A stretch of DNA of 64,000 bases, from NCBI RefSeq assembly GCF_000253255.1, contig NC_015580.1:62001-126000 (forward strand), written 5' to 3'. Both the position numbers and the translations under genes were made by a program. Numbering within the stretch: the stretch's first letter is position 1; every line of letters starts with the position of its first letter. The notes beneath the pieces are model-generated. The model was not told where the DNA came from. It did no database searches and was given only the letters and a program-made list of their open reading frames with translations. The stretch comes from Novosphingobium sp. PP1Y. GTDB taxonomy: Bacteria; Pseudomonadota; Alphaproteobacteria; Sphingomonadales; Sphingomonadaceae. Positions 33,228 through 46,480 of the stretch are shown one piece after another.

Positions 33228-33851
33228 TCAGGCGGCCTGGTGGCTGAAGATGTCGTGATCCGGCCAGCCGGCCAGGTCGAGCCGGGCGCGTGCCGGCAGG
33301 AAATCGAAACAGGCCTGCGCGATCTCAGTCCGCTTCTCGCGGGCGAGGCGCTCGACGAGAATTTCGTGCATGGCGTGCAGATAGCGCACGTCCGATGCCG
33401 CATAGTCCTTCTGCGCGTCGCTCAGCTCGGGTGCGCCCCAGTCGCTCGACTGCTGCTGCTTCGATACTTCCTTGCCGAGAAGCTCGCGCACGAGGTCCTT
33501 CAGGCCGTGGCGATCTGTGTAAGTGCGCACCAGCTTGCTGGCGATCTTGGTGCAGAACACCGGCGCAGCCATCACGCCCAGGTAATGTTCGATCGCGGCC
33601 AGGTCAAAGCGCGCGAAATGGTAAAGCTTGAGGCGCGCCGGATCGGCAAGGACAGCCTTGAGATTAGGCGCATCGAATGTGCTTCCGGGGCCGAAGCGGA
33701 CGAGATGCTCGTCGCCCTTGCCGTCGGAAATCTGGACCACGCAGAGGCGGTCGCGCGGGGTTATGAGGCCCATCGTCTCGGTATCGACGGCGACGGGGCC
33801 CGGGGCGAGGACGCCTTCGGGGAGATCTTCTTCGTGGAGATAGACAGCCAT
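33228..33851 (-). CDS. rnd: Ribonuclease D (exonuclease domain only)
   Basis: A 207-residue DEDD-type 3'-5' exonuclease. AVDTETMGLI is motif I (DTE), LYHFARFDLAAIEHYLG motif II, and the end of the domain (DVRYLHAMHEILVERLAREK) motif III. It matures tRNA 3' ends. It lacks HRDC domains, the short form usual in alphaproteobacteria. Start ATG 33851 (MAVYLHEEDLPEG). Rnd-lptC-lptA form a co-directional set; the short-rnd/lptC link is a familiar alphaproteobacterial arrangement. Confidence 0.88.
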   Translation of the reverse strand: MAVYLHEEDLPEGVLAPGPVAVDTETMGLITPRDRLCVVQISDGKGDEHLVRFGPGSTFDAPNLKAVLADPARLKLYHFARFDLAAIEHYLGVMAAPVFCTKIASKLVRTYTDRHGLKDLVRELLGKEVSKQQQSSDWGAPELSDAQKDYAASDVRYLHAMHEILVERLAREKRTEIAQACFDFLPARARLDLAGWPDHDIFSHQAA

Positions 33852-33943
33852 GATCCGAAAATGCTTAGGGACTGGGCCGGTGTTTCGCAATGGGCGCTGT
33901 TCGCGAAGGGCGGCTCCCTGGCGCTTTCGGAGGACGAACGGGC

Positions 33944-34633
33944 ATGAATGCAACAGCAAGCGCGCAGTCAGTGCCCCCGGCATGGCAGCCGGTGCTGGGC
34001 GAGGTGCTCGAATCGCGCGAATCCAGACAGTTGATCGGCTGGCTGCAGGCTCAGGAAGAAGCCGGCAAGCGAATCTATCCACCGCACGGCCATCGCCTGC
34101 GTGCGCTCGAACTGACGCCGCTGGACGCGGTGCGGGTCGTGATTCTCGGTCAGGACCCCTATCACGGCGCGGGCCAGGCGCACGGCCTGGCTTTCTCGGT
34201 GCCCGAAGGGGTGCGCGTGCCGCCATCGCTGGCGAATATCTACAAGGAGCTGGCGAGCGACTGCGGCGTCACCGCGCCGGGTCACGGCAACCTGGAGCAT
34301 TGGGCGCGGCAGGGCGTGCTGCTGCTCAACAATGCGCTGACCGTGGAGGAAGGGCAGGCCGGCTCGCACCAGAAAAAGGGCTGGGAAGCGATCACCGATG
34401 CTGCCGTGGCTGCCGTCGCCGCCAAGAGCGAGCCATGCGTGTTCCTGCTCTGGGGCAACCATGCGCAGAAGAAGGCGTCGCGGGTACCGGGACTGGCTTC
34501 GAGTCACCATCTCGTGCTGACGGCGCCGCATCCCAGCCCGCTGTCGGCGCATTCCGGGTTCTTCGGCTGCAGCCACTTCAGCCGCGCCAATGCCTTCCTT
34601 GCCGAGAACGGGCGCGGGACGATCGACTGGTAA
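33944..34633 (+). CDS. ung: Uracil-DNA glycosylase
   Basis: A 229-residue family 1 glycosylase that removes uracil from DNA. VVILGQDPYHGAGQAHGLAFS carries the catalytic Asp, GVLLLNNALTVEEGQAGSH and the minor-groove loop HPSPLSAHSGFFG follow. Start ATG 33944 after GGAGGA; it opens 92 bases from the divergent RNase D gene. A hairpin and terminator follow. Confidence 0.96.
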   Translation: MNATASAQSVPPAWQPVLGEVLESRESRQLIGWLQAQEEAGKRIYPPHGHRLRALELTPLDAVRVVILGQDPYHGAGQAHGLAFSVPEGVRVPPSLANIYKELASDCGVTAPGHGNLEHWARQGVLLLNNALTVEEGQAGSHQKKGWEAITDAAVAAVAAKSEPCVFLLWGNHAQKKASRVPGLASSHHLVLTAPHPSPLSAHSGFFGCSHFSRANAFLAENGRGTIDW

Positions 34634-34675
34634 GGACAGGAGCGCCGCGCTCAATTCCATTCCGGGCTGCCCTCC

Positions 34676-34726
34676 GCTCGGCCTGAGTGGCGGTTTGCGG
34701 ATTCCTTCGACAGGCTCAGAATGAGC
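34676..34726. repeat. Intergenic imperfect palindrome (REP-like)
   Basis: Arms GCTC-GGC-CTGAG and CTCAG-AAT-GAGC pair around a 27-base loop, and the right arm sits in the sequence CCTTCGACAGGCTCAGAATG, resembling a repeat I know to be dispersed in sphingomonad and other proteobacterial intergenic regions. Only one copy is visible here. Confidence 0.5.
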
Positions 34727-34797
34727 ACGCGCGGCTCTCTATGGAGATTTCCGGGTGAGGTCAGCGCGAATCGCGGCGAACGGCCCTCGTGCCAACG

Positions 34798-34830
34798 GAA
34801 AAGGGGCGCGCCTCGCGGCACGCCCCTTTC
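34798..34830. terminator. Bidirectional terminator between ung and gltD
   Basis: GAAAAGGGGCG and CGCCCCTTTC form a 9-10 bp stem around a loop with A/T runs on both sides. It can end ung (plus) and gltD (minus). Confidence 0.85.
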
Positions 34831-34851
34831 GTGATTTCGGCCCGGTCCGGC

Positions 34852-36285
34852 TCAGCGCGGCAGTTCGCTCGCGCCCATGAGCATTTCGTCGACCGAGCGG
34901 GCGCACTGGCGGCCTTCGCGGATCGCCCAGACCACCAGCGACTGGCCACGGCGCATGTCGCCGCAGGAGAAGATCTTCTCGTCGTTTGTCTGGTACTTCT
35001 CGGTGTCGGCCTTGACGTTGCCGCGCGGGTCGAGCTCGACGGCGGCCTGGTCCAGCATGCCGGCCTTGCGGGGGCCGGTGAAGCCCATGGCCAGCAGGAT
35101 GAGGTCGGCCTGGAGCGTGAACTCGCTGCCCGCGACCTCGTGCATCTTGCCGTCCTTCCACTCGACGCGGACGCATTCGAGCGCCTTGACGTCGTTGTCG
35201 CCGATGACGCGCTTGGTCAGCACGGCCCAGTCGCGCTCGCAACCTTCCTCATGGCTCGAGGAGGTGCGCAGCTTGAGCGGCCAGTTCGGCCAGCTCATGG
35301 CCTTGTCCTCGTGGACCGGCGGCTTGGGCATGATCTCGAGCTGGGTGACCGAAAGGGCGCCCTGGCGGTTCGAGGTGCCGACGCAGTCGGAGCCGGTGTC
35401 GCCGCCGCCGATGACGATGACGTGCTTGCCGGTCGCGGTCAGCGAGCCGCGCGGCGCGGCGCGCAGTTCATCGTCGCCGGCATTGCGCTTGTTCTGCTGG
35501 GTCAGGAATTCCATCGCCAGGCGCACGCTCGGCAGTTCCGAACCCGGAATGTCGAGACGGCGCGCTTCCTCGGCGCCGCCCGCGAAAACGACGGCGTCGT
35601 AGTTTTCCTTGAGCGAGTTTACCGAGACCGAGACACCCACCTCGACGGAAGTCTTGAACTCAACGCCTTCGGCTTCCATCTGCGCCGCGCGGCGATTGAT
35701 GAGGTGCTTCTCCATCTTGAAGTCGGGGATGCCGTAACGCATCAGCCCGCCGACGCGGTCGTTCTTCTCGAACACGGTGACCGAGTGGCCGGCGCGGGCA
35801 AGCTGCTGCGCGCAGGCCATGCCCGCTGGACCCGAACCGACGACGGCGACCGACTTGCCGGTGCGCTTCGCCGGGATTTTCGGTGTGATCCAGCCTTCGG
35901 CCCAGCCCTTGTCGACGATCGCGCATTCGATCGACTTGATGGTGACCGGCTGGTCGACGATGTTCAGCGTGCATGCCGCCTCGCACGGAGCGGGGCAGAT
36001 GCGGCCGGTGAATTCCGGAAAGTTGTTGGTCGAGTGGAGGACTTCCAGCGCATTGCGGTAGTCGTCCTCGTAGACCAGGTGGTTCCAGTCCGGGATGATG
36101 TTGTTGACGGGGCAACCCGTATGGCAGTGCGGGATGCCGCAGTTCATGCAGCGCGACGCTTGTGCCTTGAGGGTTTCCGCCGGAAGCGGAATGACGAATT
36201 CCTTGTAGTTCTTCAGTCGCTCCGAAGCATCGCCGTAAGTGCGATCCTGACGGTCGAGCTCGAGGAAGCCGGTTTCCTTACCCAT
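34852..36285 (-). CDS. gltD: Glutamate synthase, small subunit
   Basis: A 477-residue NADPH-dependent flavoprotein that supplies electrons to GltB for making glutamate from glutamine and 2-oxoglutarate. The N-terminal 4Fe-4S cysteines are C46, C49, C54 and C58 (CMNCGIPHCHTGC), followed by CPAPCEAAC; the FAD site is VAVVGSGPAGMACAQQLA and the NADPH site VIVIGGGDTGSDCVG. Start ATG 36285, 20 bases after gltB. GltBD is the ammonia-assimilation pathway with glutamine synthetase. Confidence 0.97.
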   Translation of the reverse strand: MGKETGFLELDRQDRTYGDASERLKNYKEFVIPLPAETLKAQASRCMNCGIPHCHTGCPVNNIIPDWNHLVYEDDYRNALEVLHSTNNFPEFTGRICPAPCEAACTLNIVDQPVTIKSIECAIVDKGWAEGWITPKIPAKRTGKSVAVVGSGPAGMACAQQLARAGHSVTVFEKNDRVGGLMRYGIPDFKMEKHLINRRAAQMEAEGVEFKTSVEVGVSVSVNSLKENYDAVVFAGGAEEARRLDIPGSELPSVRLAMEFLTQQNKRNAGDDELRAAPRGSLTATGKHVIVIGGGDTGSDCVGTSNRQGALSVTQLEIMPKPPVHEDKAMSWPNWPLKLRTSSSHEEGCERDWAVLTKRVIGDNDVKALECVRVEWKDGKMHEVAGSEFTLQADLILLAMGFTGPRKAGMLDQAAVELDPRGNVKADTEKYQTNDEKIFSCGDMRRGQSLVVWAIREGRQCARSVDEMLMGASELPR

Positions 36286-36305
36286 TTTTGCAATATCCTC
36301 GTGAA

Positions 36306-40946
<4,641 letters not shown>

Positions 40947-41267
40947 CGATATTAATCCATCCTGTCATTTTGCCGGGGCCTGCACAGCCGCGCACGACCA
41001 GCGCACGCGAATCGCGCACTATCCAGCACGCGGCATAGTGACCCCACGATCCCCATGACGATTGAACGCCGGTTTTGCAACCGCGAAGGCACATTTCGGC
41101 GCAGTAATGGTGCCGACTATGCTGGAAAAAGGGGCATTTTATTATCGAAACCCCGCTCCGGCAGGACCGGAACGGGGCTCGGGGTTTCAGTGATTCGCCG
41201 TTGCAGCGCGGGTCTGCAGGGCCCGATTCCCGTCAGATCGCGCTGGCGATAGAGTGTCTGCGCCCGG
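40947..41267. other. Intergenic region upstream of gltB (321 bp)
   Basis: Holds the gltB promoter (near 40947-41100) and a strong hairpin at 41147-41188 (separate entry) that ends the convergent 730-aa gene. A 65-codon plus-strand frame (41055-41252) overlaps this hairpin and has no ribosome site, so I do not call it. No NtrC or EcfG-type site was evident by eye. Confidence 0.6.
41147..41188 (-). terminator. Terminator of the 730-aa gene
   Basis: GAAACCCC and GGGGTTTC are a perfect 8-bp pair; an inner stem (CCCCG-CTCCGG-cagga-CCGGAACGGGG) can form as well. It lies 80 bases after the stop. Confidence 0.6.
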
Positions 41268-43460
41268 TCAGGCGGCGCCGCTCATGCGCTGCAGGGTGGC
41301 CAGGGCCTCGCGCAGGGCGCGTTCGGTCTGGTCCGTGTCCTGCCGTCCGGGGGCGTCGAACGGGCGACGGGCCTGGAACTCGCTGGGCATGGGCGGCTGC
41401 TCCTCTGCTTCGGGAGCCTGCGTGCCATCGAAGCGCCGTGCCGCCTGTGCCTGTGCGGGTTCGTCACCGGGGAAGACGACCATCGGCTGGATGCCGTCGT
41501 CGGTTTCCGGCTCGTCGATGCGCACGAAAGGCTGGCGCGGTGCTGCGCGAGAGATGTTGAGAAGCGACGAATAGCCCTCCTCGATCGCATCTTCCTCGTC
41601 CTCCGGCTCATCCTCGGCCCCGGCGTAATCAGCGTATTGTGCTTCCGCATGATCCTCGGCGAACTCGCCGTCGGCCTCATCGTCGTAGTGCATGACCGGC
41701 GCGGAAGGCGCGGCGGGCTTGGTCTTGAGCAGTTCGCCGATGTGGCGCGGCGGAATGTATCCGGGAAGGGCCTCGTCCTCGTCGAAGGAGTCCATCCCCA
41801 CGGGGCGGAGTGCTGCCGGGACCTGCTGCGCTGCAACAGGCTCTTCGTCCCAGGTCCGGGCGAGAGCTTCGAGTTCTTCTTCGAGTTCAGCGGCCGGTTC
41901 GGCGTCCTCGAGGGGTTGCGCCAGCTCGGCAAGGGATGTTTCGATCTCGGCTTCCGGGACTTCGAAGCCTGTGTGATCGACCTGCTCCCAGTCGACGAGA
42001 TCGGCAGCTTCCTCGCTCGCCTCTGCAGCGACGTCGAATTCAGCTTCGTCGAAATCGACGTCTTCGGATTCGCTCGCTTCGGATCCTGCCGTCTCGATCC
42101 CGGCCTCGACGACGCAGTCGTCTGCCAGTTCTAGCGGTGCGGCTTCGGGTTCTTCATGCTCGGCGGGCAGGGTCTCGCTGAACGTGACGGTCTCGACCGG
42201 AGCCGGCTGGATTTGCGGGCGCTCGAACTGGAGCGGCTTGAAGGCCAGTGGGGTTACGGTAGCCGCTTGCGTTGCGGCAGGTGCAAAAGTCTCTCGCGCT
42301 TCGACGAGGTCGGCCGCGTTTTGCGCTGCGATCTCCTCGCGGCGCTTGGCCATGGCAAGGGCCAGGCGTTCCAGCAGTTCGACGTGCGAAAGCGAATCGA
42401 GATCGGCGGAGGCGATTCGGTCCGCTGCGCTGTGTCCGCCCGGGGACGGCGCGCGGTCGGTCGGAGCCTCGGACACTTCGACCCGCTCGTCTTCTTCGTG
42501 CGCTTCGGGCTGCTTTTCGAGGGAATCGATGATCGCCTTGGTCAGCACTGCAAAAGGCGTCGAGCGGTCGTAGGGCGCCTGATAAAACGGAGCCTGGGCG
42601 CCGGGTGCCTGATCCGCGTCGATGCCCGGTTCGGCATCGAGATCGGCGATCGAGAGGATCGCGCGGTCTTCGCGGCGCACTTGCTGTTCGACCGGTGCAG
42701 CCGGCCTGCCGGAAAGATCGCGCGAATAGCTCTCGAACAGGTGGTTGCTGACGGAGGCCTTGGCCGCGAACGGCGCTTCTTCGTCCTCGATGACCTCGAA
42801 TTCGGCGGTCTCGATATCTGCTGCTTCGGCCTCAAGGGCGTCGGCCTCATGGGCTTCGACGTCGAACGCGTCGACCTCCTCGGAACCTACGAGTTCGGCG
42901 TCTTCGACCTCGGTTTCATCCGATTCGAATGCGGTCGGCGCGAAGGAAGCGGCCTGAGTTCCGGCTTCGACCTCGTCCTGGAATTCTTCCAGCTCGAGGT
43001 CGGCGGCTTCGGCGATATCCGCATGGGCCGTATCGCGCACTTCCCCGGCCTCGACCGGTGCGGGTGCAGCTTCAGCCTGCGCAGGCATCTCGTTGGCGAC
43101 GAATGCGGGGGTGGTAAGCTCTGCCGCCGGATTCATGCGGCGGCGCGAAGTGACTGCGCCTGCAGCGGGACGGGCGATACGGCGGGCGACCATGGCACCG
43201 ACGATGCCGCCAAGCCCGGTCATGGCCAGCGCGATCAGGATGCGCGCGGTTGCGCCGAGCGGCGGGGCCGCCATGGGGACCAGCGAATCGATGTGCGTGG
43301 CCGTGACCAGTTGTTCGACAATGGCCGGCTTGATGGCGATGCCGGCCAGACCGAAGAGGGCGCCGAACCAGAGGGCCACGATGGCCGGAAACAGCGGGTG
43401 GCGGCTGATCGGCTGCTTTCCTCCGGCTTTCCTGCGTGTGTCTTGGGCCACGTTTTCCAT
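41268..43460 (-). CDS. Large acidic membrane-anchored protein, unknown function
   Basis: A 730-residue protein unlike any family I recognise. Two hydrophobic segments near the N-terminus (about 24-45 LFPAIVALWFGALFGLAGIA and 70-92 TARILIALAMTGLGGIVGAM) anchor it, then a cytoplasmic-type basic stretch (VARRIARP, SRRRMNP). From about 105 onward the chain is Glu/Asp/Ala-rich and mostly disordered (for instance DEVEAGTQA, EEDERVEVSEAP, DDEADGEFAED), ending in a short helix (TERALREALATLQRMSGAA). It ends in a clear terminator and starts next to the glycosyltransferase gene on the same strand, 28 bases beyond its stop. Acidic, with no transported ligand or catalytic motif visible. Confidence 0.75.
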   Translation of the reverse strand: MENVAQDTRRKAGGKQPISRHPLFPAIVALWFGALFGLAGIAIKPAIVEQLVTATHIDSLVPMAAPPLGATARILIALAMTGLGGIVGAMVARRIARPAAGAVTSRRRMNPAAELTTPAFVANEMPAQAEAAPAPVEAGEVRDTAHADIAEAADLELEEFQDEVEAGTQAASFAPTAFESDETEVEDAELVGSEEVDAFDVEAHEADALEAEAADIETAEFEVIEDEEAPFAAKASVSNHLFESYSRDLSGRPAAPVEQQVRREDRAILSIADLDAEPGIDADQAPGAQAPFYQAPYDRSTPFAVLTKAIIDSLEKQPEAHEEDERVEVSEAPTDRAPSPGGHSAADRIASADLDSLSHVELLERLALAMAKRREEIAAQNAADLVEARETFAPAATQAATVTPLAFKPLQFERPQIQPAPVETVTFSETLPAEHEEPEAAPLELADDCVVEAGIETAGSEASESEDVDFDEAEFDVAAEASEEAADLVDWEQVDHTGFEVPEAEIETSLAELAQPLEDAEPAAELEEELEALARTWDEEPVAAQQVPAALRPVGMDSFDEDEALPGYIPPRHIGELLKTKPAAPSAPVMHYDDEADGEFAEDHAEAQYADYAGAEDEPEDEEDAIEEGYSSLLNISRAAPRQPFVRIDEPETDDGIQPMVVFPGDEPAQAQAARRFDGTQAPEAEEQPPMPSEFQARRPFDAPGRQDTDQTERALREALATLQRMSGAA

Positions 43461-43487
43461 CCCGTTCTCAAATTGCGCGAGGCAGTG

Positions 43488-44729
43488 TCATGCAGCGACA
43501 GTGCCCCTGTTTTCAGGCTTCAGGAGTGCCAGCATTTGGTAAACGTCTTGATAACGAGCCGCGTTCACGGCCCAATCGTGCCGGGATTCGACATGGTCGC
43601 GGCCGGCCTTACGGTAGGCAGGCCAGTGCGCGCGATCCTCCAGCAATCCGGCAAGCGCGTTCGCGCATGCCAACGGATCGTCCGGCGTGAACAGGGTTCC
43701 CGTGCGGCCATGCGTGACCAGTTCGCGGTGCCCGCCGACATCGCTGGCGGCGACCAGCTTGCCCTGCGCCATCGCTTCGAGCGGCTTGAGCGGGGTGACG
43801 AGATCGGTCAGCCGACTGCGCTTGCGCGGGTAAGCCATGATGTCGGCAAGAGCGTAATAGCGTTCGACCTCGTGGTGCGGGACCCGGCCGACGAAGCGAA
43901 TTGCCTCTGCGGCGGGCGATGCTGCGGCCTGCGCGCGCAAGGCTGCCTCGCAGGGGCCGCCGCCGACCAGCAGCAGGCGCGCGTCGCTTCGCCGCTGGGC
44001 GAGATGGGCCATGGCCTCGATCAGCACGTCGATGCCCTCGTAGTAATAGAAGCTGCCGATGAACCCGATCACCGGGCAGGGCGCGCCGCCGACCTCGAAA
44101 CCCAGGCTGCGGGCCAGTTCGGGGTCGCGGCTTGCGGGCTCGCCGAAGAGGGTGAGATCGACGCCATTGGGCATGACGGTGATTCGCTCCGGCGCGGTGC
44201 CGCGCCCGACAAGATCGGCCTTGAGGCCTTCGCAGATCGTCACCACGGCATCGGCGCGCGAGACGACGTGGCTCTCTAGCTTGCGGGTCAGCCGGTACTT
44301 GAGCGAGCCTTCGCTGCCGGTGCCGTTGCCGACCGCGGCGTCTTCCCAGAACGCGCGAATTTCGTAGACCAGCGGAATGCCGTGGCGGCGGGCGACGCGC
44401 AGGGCTGCCTGGCCGCACAGCGCCGGGGAATGGGCATGGATGACGTCGGGCCGCCATTCGCGCACGACCTTTTCGATGCCTTTCGCGAAGAGCGCAATCT
44501 CGCGCCATTCGCGCAGGCCGGCAGGGCCGCTTGCCGCACCGGCCGTGCGATGGAAGAGCAGGCCGTCGGCTTCTTCGGCGATGGGCCCTTCGGCCGTGTG
44601 CCGCAGTCCGGTCACGCCGCGCACTTCGTAGCCCATCGCGGCCTGCGCCTTGAGGATCGCCCGGGTGCGGAAGGTGTAGCCGCTTTGCATGGGCAGCGAA
44701 TGGTCGAGGACGTGGAGGATGCGTGTCAT
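43488..44729 (-). CDS. Glycosyltransferase, exosortase A-associated (GT4)
   Basis: A 413-residue GT4-fold enzyme. N-terminal acceptor domain (RILHVLDHSLPMQSGYTFRT, IHAHSPALCGQAALRVARRH) and C-terminal donor-binding domain (VIGFIGSFYYYEGIDVLIEA, FVGRVPHHEVERYYALADIM, RLTDLVTPLKPLEAMAQGKL). The RTRAILKAQAAMGYEVRGVTG segment and the DHSLPMQSGYTFR start match the exosortase A/PEP-CTERM-associated glycosyltransferase family. Start ATG 44729 (an in-frame TTG at 44738 is less likely). It is divergent from the O-ligase gene. The other expected locus genes (exosortase, XrtA/PEP-CTERM targets) are not in the window. Confidence 0.85.
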   Translation of the reverse strand: MTRILHVLDHSLPMQSGYTFRTRAILKAQAAMGYEVRGVTGLRHTAEGPIAEEADGLLFHRTAGAASGPAGLREWREIALFAKGIEKVVREWRPDVIHAHSPALCGQAALRVARRHGIPLVYEIRAFWEDAAVGNGTGSEGSLKYRLTRKLESHVVSRADAVVTICEGLKADLVGRGTAPERITVMPNGVDLTLFGEPASRDPELARSLGFEVGGAPCPVIGFIGSFYYYEGIDVLIEAMAHLAQRRSDARLLLVGGGPCEAALRAQAAASPAAEAIRFVGRVPHHEVERYYALADIMAYPRKRSRLTDLVTPLKPLEAMAQGKLVAASDVGGHRELVTHGRTGTLFTPDDPLACANALAGLLEDRAHWPAYRKAGRDHVESRHDWAVNAARYQDVYQMLALLKPENRGTVAA

Positions 44730-44795
44730 GACCTGCAAATCCCTAGCTTGTAAGGCTTAACGCGCCGTCAACCCGCGGCTGGTATCGCCCATGGC

Positions 44796-44984
44796 ATGGT
44801 CGATATCTTCGCCCTTGCCCTGTCTCACGGACTGCTCGCGCTTGCCGCGCTGCGCCTGCTGGCACGCGTCGATCTCGACGAAGAGGGGCGCGGGGATGCA
44901 GGGGGCGGGCGCAAGGCCCGGCCCGCGCAAAGGCGCAAGATGCGTGTGCCGACGCAGGGCGAAGGCGCACAGCCGGATGCTTGA
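44796..44984 (+). CDS. Possible small membrane protein upstream of the O-ligase gene, 62 aa
   Basis: The frame from ATG 44796 gives MVDIFALALSHGLLALAALR, one credible membrane helix followed by RVDLDEEGRGDAGG and a basic tail. It overlaps the ATG of the O-ligase gene by eight bases, as coupled genes often do. Low length and no clear Shine-Dalgarno sequence keep it uncertain; it could also be untranslated leader. Confidence 0.45.
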   Translation: MVDIFALALSHGLLALAALRLLARVDLDEEGRGDAGGGRKARPAQRRKMRVPTQGEGAQPDA

Positions 44985-46344
44985 CCTTGGCCTGACGGCA
45001 TTCCTCGCCTGCTTCCTGGTCATGGGCTTCAAGCGTCCGTTCCTGTGGGTGCTTTGCTATCTCTACGTCGACATCGTTTCGCCGCAGGTCATTTCCTGGG
45101 GCATCCTCTCAAGCGTCCCGGTCTCGCTGATTACCTTCGCTGCGGCTTTCGGCGGATGGTTGCTGCTCGACGACAAGCGCGATTCGCGCTTCACCTTCCG
45201 CCAGGCGCTGCTGGCCATGCTGCTGGCATACTGTGCGATGACAACGCTGACTGCCGACTATCCGGCAGAAGCGCTGGAGAAATGGGCCTGGGTGTGGAAG
45301 GCGCTGGTCTTTGCGATCTTCCTGCCGCTTACCTTGCGCACCCGTTTGCGGATCGAGGCGGTCGCACTGGTCATGGTCCTGGCGGCCAGTGCCCTGATCA
45401 TCGACGGCGGCATCAAGACGGTGATGGGCGGCGGCGGTTACGGCACGCTGCGGATCTTCGTCGACAACAATTCGGGCCTGTTCGAAGGCTCGATCCTGTC
45501 CTGCGTGGCGATCTCGATCATCCCCGTGATCATCTGGCTGGCCCGCCACGGCACGATCTTCCCTTCGGACTGGCGGGTCTGGACCTTCACTTGCGCCCTT
45601 ATCTTCGCCTGCGCGCTGATCCCGGTCGGCACCCAGGCGCGCACCGGCCTGATGTGCCTTGGCGTGCTCTGCGCGCTCTCCTTGCGCACTGCGAAGCACC
45701 GGGTGCTGATCGCAGGCGGCATGGCCTTCGCGCTGTTCGCCGCCGTGCCGTTCCTGCCGCAATCCTTCCTCGCGCGCATGAGCACGATCGAGAACCACCA
45801 GTCCGACCAGTCTGCCAGCACTCGCCTCGGCGTGTGGAAGTGGACCTGGGGCTATGCCAGGGAGCACCCCTTGGGCGGCGGCTTCGAGGTCTACCTGTCG
45901 AGCGAGGTCGAATACGACACCGTCGTCCGCGAATCGGACGGCAGCAATGTCGTGGTCGAGCGGCAGAAGGTGGTCGAGAAGGGCCGCGCCTTCCATTCCA
46001 GCTATTTCGAGATGCTGGGCGAGCAGGGCTTCCCGGGTCTGTTCCTGTGGCTGCTGATCCAGGGCCTGGGCATTCTCCAGATGGAAATGATCCGGCGGCG
46101 CTGGAAAGGACGTACCGGGCCGGACGAGGCCTGGGTGGCGCCGCTCGCCAACGCTTTGCAGCTCGCGCATGTGGTCTACATGATTGGATCGCTGTTCGTG
46201 GGCATCGCCTTCCAGCCCTTCATCCTCATGCTGGTCGGGCTGCAATGCGGTTTCTGGAGTTACCTCAGGCGCATTGGCCATCCGGCGAAGGCCGGGCAGG
46301 GCGAATCGCGCCGCAAGGTCCCGCGCAGGATGCAACCGGCCTGA
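44977..46344 (+). CDS. Putative O-glycosylation ligase / polymerase, exosortase A-associated
   Basis: A 455-residue integral membrane protein with about ten hydrophobic segments (DLGLTAFLACFLVMGF, LITFAAAFGGWLLLDD, ILSCVAISIIPVIIWLA and others), ending in a basic tail. A large periplasmic loop near residues 290-345 (SARLGVWKWTWGYAREHPLG-like; FHSSYFEMLGEQGFPGLFL) resembles Wzy/WaaL enzymes, and the family is the O-ligase named from exosortase A loci. It may join or polymerise glycan. Start ATG 44977. Divergent with the GT4 gene; no exosortase in the window. Confidence 0.82.
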   Translation: MLDLGLTAFLACFLVMGFKRPFLWVLCYLYVDIVSPQVISWGILSSVPVSLITFAAAFGGWLLLDDKRDSRFTFRQALLAMLLAYCAMTTLTADYPAEALEKWAWVWKALVFAIFLPLTLRTRLRIEAVALVMVLAASALIIDGGIKTVMGGGGYGTLRIFVDNNSGLFEGSILSCVAISIIPVIIWLARHGTIFPSDWRVWTFTCALIFACALIPVGTQARTGLMCLGVLCALSLRTAKHRVLIAGGMAFALFAAVPFLPQSFLARMSTIENHQSDQSASTRLGVWKWTWGYAREHPLGGGFEVYLSSEVEYDTVVRESDGSNVVVERQKVVEKGRAFHSSYFEMLGEQGFPGLFLWLLIQGLGILQMEMIRRRWKGRTGPDEAWVAPLANALQLAHVVYMIGSLFVGIAFQPFILMLVGLQCGFWSYLRRIGHPAKAGQGESRRKVPRRMQPA

Positions 46345-46420
46345 GCGATTCCTAACCCTTTTGAGGAATTCCAAAGGGGGTAATGGGGAGCGTTTGCGAC
46401 AAATCGCGTGATTTCAGAAG

Positions 46421-46480
46421 GAATCCCGATTTTGCATTAACGGCAAATTTACCTTTAACCTTCATTGCTCATATGGTTAA
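46421..46480 (+). promoter_or_regulatory. ctrA promoter region with GANTC and CtrA-like half-sites
   Basis: An AT-rich island 67-126 bases before the ctrA ATG. It contains a CcrM site GAATC (46421-46425), TTAA-N7-TTTA (46437-46451, one change from the CtrA box TTAA-N7-TTAA) and an inverted pair TTAACC (46455-46460) / GGTTAA (46475-46480). Confidence 0.5.

Noticed and set aside
41165..41194. GGAAC in the gltB upstream gap as an EcfG promoter
   Set aside because: The nearest CGTT is about 25 bases away, outside the 16-17 base spacing; the GGAAC is part of a terminator hairpin.
41055..41252. 65-codon plus-strand frame in the gltB upstream gap
   Set aside because: No ribosome site, overlaps a terminator hairpin, and the translation is Arg/Ser-rich without a credible fold.
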